From: Flavobacteriales bacterium
Lineage (GTDB): Bacteria > Bacteroidota > Bacteroidia > Flavobacteriales_D > JAHECK01
Length of the DNA stretch: 44,083 nucleotides
Direction of reading: 5' to 3'
NCBI GenBank assembly: GCA_024641785.1
Contig: JAHECK010000010.1
Location: 1-44,083 of the forward strand
The notes under the pieces are model-generated. The model saw only the letters and a list, made by a program, of their open reading frames with translations, searched no databases and was not told the DNA's origin. How positions within the stretch are numbered: the first letter of the stretch is position 1; each line of letters opens with the position of its first letter. Both the position numbers and the translations under genes were made by a program. This document shows, piece by piece, positions 27,756 to 34,450 of the stretch.

Positions 27756-28538
27756 TTAAGCACTAATTAATAATTCATCAATTACTTTTTCTAACTTTTC
27801 TTTTTCTTCTATAAATCCCATATGCCCTGAAAATTCAAGTGTATTATGAGATCTAGAGGCTAATATTTCCATTTCTAATTGGCTAATGTTGTATGGAATA
27901 ACAGGATCATGCCGACCAGCAATAAAAATGATATTATTAAATTTCTTTAGAAGAGATCGTCTGTCTGGTCTATTTTTCATCGCTTCTAAAGCTTCAATAT
28001 ATCCGTTATAATCATTTCTTTCTGCATCCATAACAAGGTCATCTATCTGATCTTTAAAAAGATTGGATCGGTCTTTCCAAAATAAATTATTAAGACTCTC
28101 TTTAACAAATAGGGAAGGATGCTGACGTATCATTTCCATTCCCTGATTCCGTTTTAGTTTTGTTTCGGGAGAATCATCACCTGCTTTGGAATGTAAAAGT
28201 ATGAGCTGCTCTATAAGTTCAGGATCTTTTTCAAGCATTGCCAGACCAACATATCCACCCATAGAATGGCCAATAACTTTGACCTTATTGATTGCAAGGG
28301 ATTTCAAAAGAGCAATAAGCAATTTAGCCATATGATCAATGCTAATATCAGAACCTAAATCATCTGAGGCTCCGTGGCCCGGTAGATCAATATTGATGAT
28401 TCTATATTTAACAGAAAGTTTTTTGCTTAAACTTTTCCATATAAAAGATGATTCTAGAAAGCCATGAAGTAAAACGATAACTCCTCCTTTACCATTATCC
28501 AGATAGTGGATCTTTTTAGAAGATAATTCAGCTATCAT
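27756..28538 (-). CDS. Alpha/beta hydrolase
   Basis: 260 residues, single alpha/beta-hydrolase domain. Oxyanion segment LLHGFLES at 23-30, nucleophile Ser92 in VIGHSMGGYVG, acid in AGRHDPVIPYN near 212 and catalytic His in SGHMGFIEE near 238, so the triad is complete. Length and cap (helices 120-190) fit small esterases or haloperoxidase-like hydrolases of wide substrate range; MenH-like activity is possible but not shown. Its ATG overlaps the pepP stop by four bases, so it is coupled to that gene. Confidence 0.88.
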   Translation of the reverse strand: MIAELSSKKIHYLDNGKGGVIVLLHGFLESSFIWKSLSKKLSVKYRIINIDLPGHGASDDLGSDISIDHMAKLLIALLKSLAINKVKVIGHSMGGYVGLAMLEKDPELIEQLILLHSKAGDDSPETKLKRNQGMEMIRQHPSLFVKESLNNLFWKDRSNLFKDQIDDLVMDAERNDYNGYIEALEAMKNRPDRRSLLKKFNNIIFIAGRHDPVIPYNISQLEMEILASRSHNTLEFSGHMGFIEEKEKLEKVIDELLISA

Positions 28539-29830
28539 TTGGAATTCATTAGGTCTTCGATCTCATCTGCTTCAATTGGGATATTTCGCATCAAATTGAA
28601 TGGAGACCCTTTTTTCTGAACCACCACATCATCTTCTAAGCGTATTCCTAAACTTTCTTCCGGAATATAAATACCAGGCTCTACTGTAAACACCATATTT
28701 GCCTGTATTGGCTCTACCCATGAACCAACATCATGTGTATCTAGACCAATATAATGGGAAGTGCCATGCATAAAGTATTTTTTAAAAGCAGGCCACTCAG
28801 GATTTTGATTTTTGATATCTGTTTTATCAATCAGTTTCAAAGAAAGTAATTCGCTTTCCATCAACTTACCTACCTCTTTGTGATATTCATTTAGCAGGGT
28901 GCCGGGTTTAAGCAATTTAGTAGCCTCATTTTTTACTTTTAAAACGGAATTATATACCGCTTTTTGTCGTTTGGTAAATCGACCGTTTACGGGAACACAG
29001 CGGGTCAGATCGCTGCTGTAATTAGCATATTCTGCACCAAAATCCATTAGGATCACATCGCCGTCCTTACATTGTTTATTGTTTTCAATATAATGGAGAA
29101 CTGTAGCATTTAATCCGGATCCTAAAATTGGAGTATAGGCCCAGCCATTTGATCTATTGTTAATGAATTCATGTAATAATTCAGCTTCGATCTGGTATTC
29201 CCAAACACCGGGTTTTATAAAGCTTAACAGACGTCTGAATCCTTTTTCGGTAATATCACACGCTTTTTGCATTTGAGCGAGTTCTAATGGGTGTTTTATC
29301 GAACGGATAGCGTGCATTATTGGCGCTGAACGATGGTAATTATGGATCGGGTACTTATCCTTTATCCAATTGATAAAACGATCTTCACGTGTTTGCATTT
29401 CTGTATTTGCACGTAAATGTTCGTTTGTATTAAGATAAACTCTATCCGTTTGACTCATTAATTGATTTAAAATAGTAGGGAATTGATCGAGCCAATAAAC
29501 GGTTTTAATACCACTCACCTCAAATGCATCTTCTTTAGTCAGTTTTGCTCCTTCCCAGATCGCAATTTTTTCACTCGTTTCTTTCAAAAAAAGAATCTCT
29601 CTATGCATTTTATCTTTAGCATCCGGAAAAATGACCAGAATAGACTCTTCCTGATCTACTCCTGATAAGAATAAAATATCTCGGTGTTGTTGAAAAGGCA
29701 TCGTGCTATCGGCACTGATCGGAAAAATATCATTCGAATTAAAAATAGCTAAGGAATTATTTTTTAGCTGTTTAACAAATTGTTTTCGAGTGTGTATGTA
29801 AAGGCTATTATCAATTCTATCGTATTTCAT
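28535..29830 (-). CDS. pepP: Xaa-Pro aminopeptidase P
   Basis: 431 residues. N-terminal aminopeptidase-P domain (1-150, with FPISADSTMPFQQHRDILFL near 37) and a C-terminal M24 pita-bread domain. The five metal ligands are visible: Asp in ILMDFGAEYA, Asp in YSSDLTRCVPV, His in MHGTSHYIGLDTHD, Glu in TVEPGIYI, and Glu in GIRLEDDVVV. It removes an N-terminal residue before proline and is cytoplasmic (no signal). First gene of a two-gene unit with the hydrolase. Confidence 0.95.
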   Translation of the reverse strand: MKYDRIDNSLYIHTRKQFVKQLKNNSLAIFNSNDIFPISADSTMPFQQHRDILFLSGVDQEESILVIFPDAKDKMHREILFLKETSEKIAIWEGAKLTKEDAFEVSGIKTVYWLDQFPTILNQLMSQTDRVYLNTNEHLRANTEMQTREDRFINWIKDKYPIHNYHRSAPIMHAIRSIKHPLELAQMQKACDITEKGFRRLLSFIKPGVWEYQIEAELLHEFINNRSNGWAYTPILGSGLNATVLHYIENNKQCKDGDVILMDFGAEYANYSSDLTRCVPVNGRFTKRQKAVYNSVLKVKNEATKLLKPGTLLNEYHKEVGKLMESELLSLKLIDKTDIKNQNPEWPAFKKYFMHGTSHYIGLDTHDVGSWVEPIQANMVFTVEPGIYIPEESLGIRLEDDVVVQKKGSPFNLMRNIPIEADEIEDLMNSK

Positions 29831-29983
29831 TTTTTTAATCTTTTTAAGAGACTAGTAAAGATAAGGCTTATTGGAGAAAATAGAAAGAAGGATAGAATTT
29901 AGAAAGGTAGAAGGCAAATATGAAATTTGAAATGTGAGAGGAGAAAAAAAGGGTCGGGTGTCGAAAGCTAGATATGTCAGTCT

Positions 29984-30085
29984 CCTTGAGTTTGTCGAAA
30001 GGTCTTAGACAAAATGTGTAAAGAAAAAATCAATTTAATAACCGGTTCTCTAATTAGGGATTGTCACGTTACTTCGTGCTTACCG
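29984..30085. repeat. Intergenic stretch with decayed dispersed-repeat-like segments
   Basis: The 29831-30136 gap has no gene. Two segments look like degraded copies of short repeats common between bacterial genes: CCTTGAGTTTGTCGAAAGG at 29984-30002, and 30057-30085 with the core TTGTCACGTTACTTCGTG. Recognition is from memory only. Confidence 0.3.
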
Positions 30086-30141
30086 CTTTTTGAAATTAGT
30101 AGATCGCTGTTGCTCTATACTCACACTCAAAACTGATTTTG

Positions 30142-30210
30142 TACCCGGGGAGGGAATCGAACCCTCACTCCGTTGCCAGAATCCCGATTTTATCGGGACG
30201 CGTCTACCAG
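30142..30210 (-). pseudogene. 3' part of a tRNA-Leu gene with altered anticodon arm
   Basis: Bases 30137-30181 are identical to 30292-30336 of the intact tRNA-Leu gene and its 3' flank: acceptor 3' strand, T-arm and variable arm. The anticodon arm (17 bases) is replaced by the palindrome TCCCGAT-TTT-ATCGGGA at 30182-30198. Then CGCGTCTACCAG (D-arm side) matches again, and similarity stops at 30210. The tRNA 5' end is absent, so it cannot give a tRNA. Confidence 0.9.
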
Positions 30211-30296
30211 CTTTATTTAATGATTTTTTGAATTTTTTTGAAAAAAAAAGGAGTGAACAATCCTAGCTTTTGCTTTTCATATTCACTCTATTTTTG

Positions 30297-30380
30297 TACC
30301 CGGGGAGGGAATCGAACCCTCACTCCGTTGCCAGAACTGGATTTTGAATCCAGCGCGTCTACCAGTTCCGCCACCCGGGC
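30297..30380 (-). tRNA. tRNA-Leu, anticodon CAA
   Basis: 84 bases. Acceptor GCCCGGG pairs with CCCGGGT (first pair G-U), discriminator A, no encoded CCA. The D-arm has GGTAGAC. Anticodon stem CTGGA/TCCAG encloses loop TTCAAAA, giving anticodon CAA (codon UUG). A long class II variable arm and a normal T-loop TTCGATT follow. It has its own promoter at 30391-30420. Confidence 0.96.
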
Positions 30381-30390
30381 ATTGAGGGCG

Positions 30391-30420
30391 CAAATTTAAT
30401 CCGATTGATAAAAGCAGCAA
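30391..30420 (-). promoter_or_regulatory. Promoter of the intact tRNA-Leu gene
   Basis: On the minus strand: TTG (30420-30418), 19-base spacer, TAAATTTG (30398-30391), an exact -7 match. It ends ten bases before the tRNA 5' end. Confidence 0.75.
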
Positions 30421-30440
30421 AAGAAAATGGCTTATTTATT

Positions 30441-30452
30441 TACTTTACTTGA
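30441..30452. repeat. 12-base direct repeat, left copy, flanking the GIY-YIG ORF
   Basis: TACTTTACTTGA, identical to 30778-30789. The pair encloses the nuclease ORF and could mark the cassette ends or an insertion duplication. Confidence 0.45.
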
Positions 30453-30453
30453 A

Positions 30454-30492
30454 TTTGCCTGAATTCCAATTTCATAGGGATGCATCTACCAG
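30454..30492 (-). repeat. Diverged third copy of the tRNA-Leu/palindrome segment
   Basis: Aligned to 30172-30210, this 39-base stretch keeps TTGCC, the palindrome outline and TCTACCAG, with about eight substitutions. It covers the nuclease stop codon, so the ORF ends in tRNA-derived DNA. A sequence-level match, not exact. Confidence 0.7.
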
Positions 30493-30723
30493 TTTCTTAA
30501 TAGACTTTTTTGATTTTAATCTTTTCAAGTAATTTTCTCTTATTACTGAATCGGTCCTAGATTGGAAAACTTCGTTGTAAACAAGTTCCCAAGGTCCAAA
30601 GGATTTAGTTGATTTTACATATCCTGAGTTATGCCTTCTAATTCTGTCTTGCAAGTTATTTGTTTGACCGATATAATATCTATCTGATTTTATTGAATAT
30701 AGTATATAAACATAAAATGTCAT
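30472..30723 (-). CDS. Small GIY-YIG nuclease, 3' end inside tRNA-derived sequence
   Basis: 83 residues, one minimal GIY-YIG domain. YVYILYS holds the first motif (Tyr4-Tyr6), YYIGQT the second (YIG at 17-19), then Arg27 and His31 in RIRRHNSG and Glu63 in RENYLKRLKS, so the catalytic set is intact. The stand-alone UvrC-like class is common in Bacteroidota. The last residues LVDASL and the TGA stop come from a diverged copy of the tRNA-Leu D-arm plus palindrome (30454-30492). The gene lies between an intact tRNA-Leu and a 5' tRNA-Leu half that has a promoter facing it. Whether it nicks tRNA genes is inference. Confidence 0.85.
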   Translation of the reverse strand: MTFYVYILYSIKSDRYYIGQTNNLQDRIRRHNSGYVKSTKSFGPWELVYNEVFQSRTDSVIRENYLKRLKSKKSIKKLVDASL

Positions 30724-30777
30724 ATTATATATAATTTCTGAAATAAAGGAAGTGCTAATAACCTTAGTTTGAGTAGG

Positions 30778-30789
30778 TACTTTACTTGA
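30778..30789. repeat. 12-base direct repeat, right copy, flanking the GIY-YIG ORF
   Basis: TACTTTACTTGA, second copy of 30441-30452. The two lie 31 bases beyond one end of the ORF and 55 beyond the other. Confidence 0.45.
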
Positions 30790-30875
30790 TTTTCATCTTG
30801 GATTGAGTAAGTATCTTGAAAAAAAGCATCTTACTAAATACACTTGGAGATGTTGGTATTTCTTCCTTTCAGAAA

Positions 30876-30918
30876 TCCCGATTTATCGGGACGCGTCTAC
30901 CAGTTCCGCCACCCGGGC
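30876..30918 (-). pseudogene. 5' part of a tRNA-Leu gene ending in the palindrome
   Basis: Bases 30892-30933 are identical to 30354-30395: D-arm, acceptor 5' strand and 15 bases of 5' flank. The anticodon-arm position holds TCCCGAT-TT-ATCGGGA (30876-30891). T-arm, variable arm and 3' acceptor strand are absent here; they are the part found at 30142-30210. Confidence 0.9.
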
Positions 30919-30928
30919 ATTGAGGGCG

Positions 30929-30958
30929 CAAATGTACTACGAATGTTATAATGCACAA
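30929..30958 (-). promoter_or_regulatory. Promoter of the broken tRNA-Leu 5' half, facing the GIY-YIG gene
   Basis: On the minus strand: TTG (30958-30956), 19-base spacer, TACATTTG (30936-30929), an exact -7 match with the same geometry as the intact tRNA promoter. Transcripts would run through the tRNA half and hairpin, then to the nuclease start at 30723. Confidence 0.65.
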
Positions 30959-31046
30959 AAGAAAAAATTACTATTTCATTTTTCAATGTGATTTACTAAC
31001 TTTAATCCGAATGATTTTTATCATAAAAACATTCTGTGATTTATCA

Positions 31047-31054
31047 TAAATTTG
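31047..31054 (+). promoter_or_regulatory. -7 box for the small coiled-coil gene
   Basis: TAAATTTG matches TAnnTTTG exactly, 26 bases before the ATG at 31081. No -33 TTG at the proper distance. Confidence 0.45.
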
Positions 31055-31080
31055 AAGTGTAACCTATAAATTATTAAAAC

Positions 31081-31470
31081 ATGGAAATCTCACAGCACCA
31101 TAGCAACGACTTGCGATTTGACCACCACATTTGGGAGAATGAACTTAATTTCTACAAAAATGAATTAGGTATTTTTGAGGATAGGTTAGTAGATATGCTA
31201 AAAAGAAAACCTTCTAAAGAACTTCTCCGCGAACTAGAACAATTCCAAAATCAATTTATTAGGCAAAAAGAAGTCGTTGATGAATTAAATCATAAAATTC
31301 ATTTATATGATGATTCTTTAAGAGGAATTCCTGCTCAAATTATGTTGACAAATGATAGTAATGAAATAAAAATGCATAAAGGACTGGAAGATGATCTTCA
31401 AATAAATCGCAGGTTATATTTTGACTTGAGAAACCGTTTTAATTTATACTTGACAAAATATCAAGTGTAA
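31081..31470 (+). CDS. Small cytoplasmic coiled-coil protein, function unknown
   Basis: 129 residues, no signal peptide, strongly charged and almost all helical; two helical stretches (about 15-75 and 95-125) have heptad-like spacing of Leu/Ile/Phe, flanking the linker DDSLRGIPAQIMLTNDSNE. The opening SQHHSNDLRFDHHIWENEL is His-rich. I do not recognise the family; such short helical proteins recur in Bacteroidota. It has a good -7 box and a strong terminator, so it is a monocistronic, probably well-expressed gene. Confidence 0.72.
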   Translation: MEISQHHSNDLRFDHHIWENELNFYKNELGIFEDRLVDMLKRKPSKELLRELEQFQNQFIRQKEVVDELNHKIHLYDDSLRGIPAQIMLTNDSNEIKMHKGLEDDLQINRRLYFDLRNRFNLYLTKYQV

Positions 31471-31491
31471 TAAATAGCAATTTTTAGTTCC

Positions 31492-31521
31492 AAGAGCACA
31501 TTTTTTTAGTGCTCTTTTTTT
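31492..31521 (+). terminator. Rho-independent terminator
   Basis: Eight-base stem AAGAGCAC (31492-31499) with GTGCTCTT (31509-31516), nine-base loop, then T-run to 31521. Its T-run overlaps the -33 element of the next promoter. Confidence 0.88.
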
Positions 31522-31547
31522 GTGCCTTTAAATATTGATTAGCTTTG
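31520..31547 (+). promoter_or_regulatory. Promoter of the YceI-like gene
   Basis: -33 TTG (31520-31522), 17-base spacer, -7 TAGCTTTG (31540-31547), exact match to the Bacteroidota consensus. It ends 16 bases before the ATG, leaving a very short leader. Confidence 0.7.
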
Positions 31548-31563
31548 CACAAAATCAAGGACA

Positions 31564-32229
31564 ATGACAAAAAATATTTTATGGATCGGAGCTTCATTAA
31601 TGATCTCTTTGTTTATGTATTCATGCAGTGGAAGCGATGAATCAACTCAACAAGAAAACTCCGAAGTTACTGCGTTTATTATCGATAAAAATTGCACTTA
31701 TAGCTATGATACAAATGCTTCATCGCTTAAGTGGACTGCTTTTAAAACGAGCGATCGAATAGCAGTTGGGGGTAGTTTCAAGTCCATTTCAGTGACTTTA
31801 TTAGATACGTCTTATTCACCTAAAGAAGCGTTGAGAAATGCCTCTTTTACCATTTTCACGAATAGTGTTTTTACTGATAATCCTGCAAGAGATGAAACGA
31901 TCAGAAAATTTTTCTTCTCAAATTTAAAAGGAGATGGAACGATTATAGGGGAAGTTAAGATCGTTGAGGGGAATGACAGTGAAGGAGGAGGAACTGTAAA
32001 AATTAAATTGAATGAGGTAACCCGGGATATTGGTTTTAAATACTCCATTAGGGGCAATGAAATCACTTTAAAAACAAAGATTAATTTAAATTCTTTTGAA
32101 GGAGAGGCAGCGGTTACAGCCTTAAATACCAATTGTAATGAAGTTCATAAAGGTCCTGATGGTATCAGTAAGTTATGGCCTGATCTGGAAATTGAAGTAA
32201 TGGCATCTTTAATTAAAAATTGCAAGTAG
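31564..32229 (+). CDS. YceI-family lipoprotein
   Basis: 221 residues. Lipoprotein signal MTKNILWIGASLMISLFMYSC, then a YceI-like beta-barrel: SLKWTAFKTSDRIAVGGSFK at 54-73, SFTIFTNSVFTDNPARDETI near 93-112, RKFFFSNL, and a closing strand set (VTRDIGFKYSIRGNEITLKT). YceI folds bind isoprenoid or other long lipids in a closed barrel; the ligand here is unknown. It is a single-gene unit with its own promoter. The DNPARDETIRKFFF block is close to the family's conserved DxRDxHLRSxxFF. Confidence 0.84.
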   Translation: MTKNILWIGASLMISLFMYSCSGSDESTQQENSEVTAFIIDKNCTYSYDTNASSLKWTAFKTSDRIAVGGSFKSISVTLLDTSYSPKEALRNASFTIFTNSVFTDNPARDETIRKFFFSNLKGDGTIIGEVKIVEGNDSEGGGTVKIKLNEVTRDIGFKYSIRGNEITLKTKINLNSFEGEAAVTALNTNCNEVHKGPDGISKLWPDLEIEVMASLIKNCK

Positions 32230-32636
32230 TAAATAACCCAGATATTCAATAAAAAATCTATTCCGATTTGAAACCGAGGCAAAATAAAACGCTGCACTGT
32301 ATTTTCGGATCTAAACATAGCGCATCGCCGTCGGCAAGCCTTTGGTGGTAAATGTTTGATAGGTTGATATTCGTAAAACACTTGATTTTATTACATTTTC
32401 AAGTCTCATCACGAAGTTCTACTGAATATTCTGAGTTTAACCGGGTAAAATTCTTGCATAGTGCGTTTTCAAGAATTACATTTGCGCCCTTATTAAAAAT
32501 AAGATTCGGGCCTTAAGCTTGCTGATAAAATCTTAAGAGAAAGATTTTAAAAAGGGTTTAAAGTTCGCTGATAAAGATTTTCATCAGCATTAGAGCTTAA
32601 AAAGAACTGTTCCGATAGCAGTTATAAATATTTATC
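32230..32636. other. Intergenic region without a convincing gene
   Basis: 32285-32350 is richer in G+C than its surroundings, with a GCATCGCCGTCGGC core, and may be a repeat or gene remnant. Around 32518-32590 two similar CTGATAAA segments occur, the second forming a hairpin GCTGAT..ATCAGC. No tRNA promoter box was found. Confidence 0.4.
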
Positions 32637-32710
32637 GGGCCCATAGCTCAGCTGGTTAGAGCACCTGACTCATAATCAGGGGGTCGTAGGATCGTGCCCT
32701 ACTGGGCCCA
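32637..32710 (+). tRNA. tRNA with CAT anticodon (Met elongator or Ile2)
   Basis: 74 bases. Acceptor GGGCCCA pairs with TGGGCCC, discriminator A, no encoded CCA. Anticodon stem CTGA/TCAG region encloses CTCATAA, so anticodon CAT. The sequence cannot separate elongator Met from lysidine-modified Ile2. T-stem GTAGG/CCTAC encloses ATCGTGC instead of the usual TTCGANN: T54 is A and A58 is T. Confidence 0.9.
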
Positions 32711-32711
32711 C

Positions 32712-32741
32712 AAAAACCTTTGCTTTTGCAAGGGTTTTTTT
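32712..32741 (+). terminator. Terminator after the CAT-anticodon tRNA
   Basis: Stem AAAACCTTTGC with GCAAGGGTTTT (one G-U pair) around a four-T loop, continuing in a seven-T run. It starts two bases past the tRNA. Confidence 0.82.
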
Positions 32742-32853
32742 ATTCCCTTAATATGCTCAAAATCTTTTTCCGATTGATATCCCCAGCTAAATAAAAACCT
32801 TTGTTAAGTATTGACATATTTTTTCGTAGTTTTCAATTAAATTAACCAAGACC

Positions 32854-34398
32854 TTGAATTTAGATAAGGAAAAAATAATTGTTCAGGTTGATAAAATTAT
32901 CAACTCTCAAAAATTTAATAGGTCAAAAACCCTGTGTAAATTTTTACAATTTATTGTTTCGGAAACATTAAACGGTAAAGAGAATCAACTAAAAGAGTAC
33001 ACTATTGGTATAAAAGTTCTTAATAAAAATGTCACTTATAGCCCTCAGGAAGATCCTTCCATTCGAATTCATGCTAATCGTCTACGAAAATTTTTAGTAG
33101 AATATTATGAAGAAGATGGAAGGGGAGATGAAATAATAATATCGATACCCAGAGGTGCCTATGTTCCATCTTTTGTAATTAATAATTCAGATTCAAAGAT
33201 TGCCAATATTGGTTTTGATATTAAATCTAAGATTGCATTATTACCTTTCAATTACTTTAATACAGGGGACGCAGAACCTAGAATATGTTATAAACTACAT
33301 CAAGAAATTATTCACGAGCTTTCTTATTTTCACGAAATCGATATTGTTTCTGAATTTCTTGAATTGAGTCCAAATGTCTTGGAGCAGCAGTTAGCTGATC
33401 AAAAAGTGGATTATTGTGTTGTAGGAAAATGTCTCAATGAAGAAGGGAAATTAACTATTAGCATCGAACTAAGAAGTGTTCCTTTTGGAGTTCAACCAAT
33501 TTGGACGGAATCGATCAATATTAATGATGGAGTTAAGGAAGAAAATGCTTACGGTCCACTTCTTCAAAAAGTAATATCAGTGCTTTGTGGTTTTTTAGGA
33601 ATAATTTATAGAAATAAACAGGATGTTCGCTTAAAGCAAAATTATGATAATCTGGGAGCCATTTTTTGGCACAATCAATACCATACTGATTTTTCAGAGG
33701 AAGCGATCATGCAGACCTTGCAAGCCTTGAATATTGGATTAAAAAAAAGCCCTAATAATTCCCTATTGACAGCTTTTCTTGGGGAGCTATATTTAAACTT
33801 CAATTTAATGGACTTGCAGCAGGATGTTGATTTCCTTAAGAAGTGCCTTGAATTAGCTAAGAGAGCCGTTTATTTGGATGAGAACAACCAACACGCATAT
33901 GGGGTATTAGCTGCTGCCAGTGTGCATAGTAAACGATATGAGGATTTTATTTTTTATAGTGAAAAATGTATAGCAATTAACGCTAATAGTCCAATGTATC
34001 AAGGACTGATCGGATTTATATCTATACTTGGCGGGAATTATCAAGGAGGCTATAATTTAATGTGGAATGCCATTAAAAAAATACCTTATTATCCCTTTGA
34101 AATAAATGTAGGTTTTTGCTTATACAATATCCATAAGAAACGATATAAAGAAGCATTTCAATGGGCTGAAAGAATAAAGCGAAAAAACCTGATTTGGGAT
34201 CCCATTTTGAGAATCACTTGTTTGGCCTATTTAAATCGTTTTCAGGACCTGGATAAGCCTAAAAAAGAATTGTTTCTGTTAAAAGAGAATTTTTCGGAAA
34301 GGGCAAGGATTATCATTAATATACCCCTATTTGACACCGATATGCAGGATAGCTTAATACATGGATTAAAGCTCGCCGGTATAGAGATCTTAGATTAA
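32854..34398 (+). CDS. Regulator-like protein: N-terminal DNA-binding-type domain, TolB-like middle, TPR C-terminus
   Basis: 514 residues from a TTG start at 32854. Residues 1-105 have a layout known from TolB/TPR 'adenylate cyclase-like' proteins of other phyla: SKTLCKFLQFIVSETLNGK, LKEYTIGIKVL, EDPSIRIHANRLRKFLVEYY, IISIPRGAYVPSF. Residues 125-250 resemble the TolB N-terminal-like domain (KIALLPFNYFNTGD). Residues 260-500 are TPR-like helices (LELAKRAVYLDENNQHAYGV). There is no cyclase catalytic domain, signal or membrane segment. The first domain is probably helical and DNA-binding (inference). It sits just ahead of the exported-protein cluster, which it might control. Terminator at 34410. 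Confidence 0.72.
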   Translation: MNLDKEKIIVQVDKIINSQKFNRSKTLCKFLQFIVSETLNGKENQLKEYTIGIKVLNKNVTYSPQEDPSIRIHANRLRKFLVEYYEEDGRGDEIIISIPRGAYVPSFVINNSDSKIANIGFDIKSKIALLPFNYFNTGDAEPRICYKLHQEIIHELSYFHEIDIVSEFLELSPNVLEQQLADQKVDYCVVGKCLNEEGKLTISIELRSVPFGVQPIWTESININDGVKEENAYGPLLQKVISVLCGFLGIIYRNKQDVRLKQNYDNLGAIFWHNQYHTDFSEEAIMQTLQALNIGLKKSPNNSLLTAFLGELYLNFNLMDLQQDVDFLKKCLELAKRAVYLDENNQHAYGVLAAASVHSKRYEDFIFYSEKCIAINANSPMYQGLIGFISILGGNYQGGYNLMWNAIKKIPYYPFEINVGFCLYNIHKKRYKEAFQWAERIKRKNLIWDPILRITCLAYLNRFQDLDKPKKELFLLKENFSERARIIINIPLFDTDMQDSLIHGLKLAGIEILD

Positions 34399-34409
34399 GT
34401 ATTTTATTT

Positions 34410-34450
34410 AAGATTAATTAGAGTAGTTTACTCACTAATCTTTTCCATCT
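34410..34450 (+). terminator. Probable terminator after the TolB/TPR gene
   Basis: Two-part stem: AAGATTA (34410-34416) with TAATCTT (34436-34442), and GAGTA (34421-34425) with TACTC (34429-34433), followed by TT and further T-rich sequence. Confidence 0.5.

Noticed and set aside
30803-30991. Open frame on the plus strand across the right tRNA-Leu fragment
   Set aside because: It runs antisense through the tRNA half and promoter, has no domain, and its codons are simply the tRNA complement.
32145-32381. 78-codon frame on the minus strand after the YceI-like gene
   Set aside because: It overlaps the end of a real gene, lacks a promoter and a recognisable product; the region is better described as an intergenic remnant or repeat.
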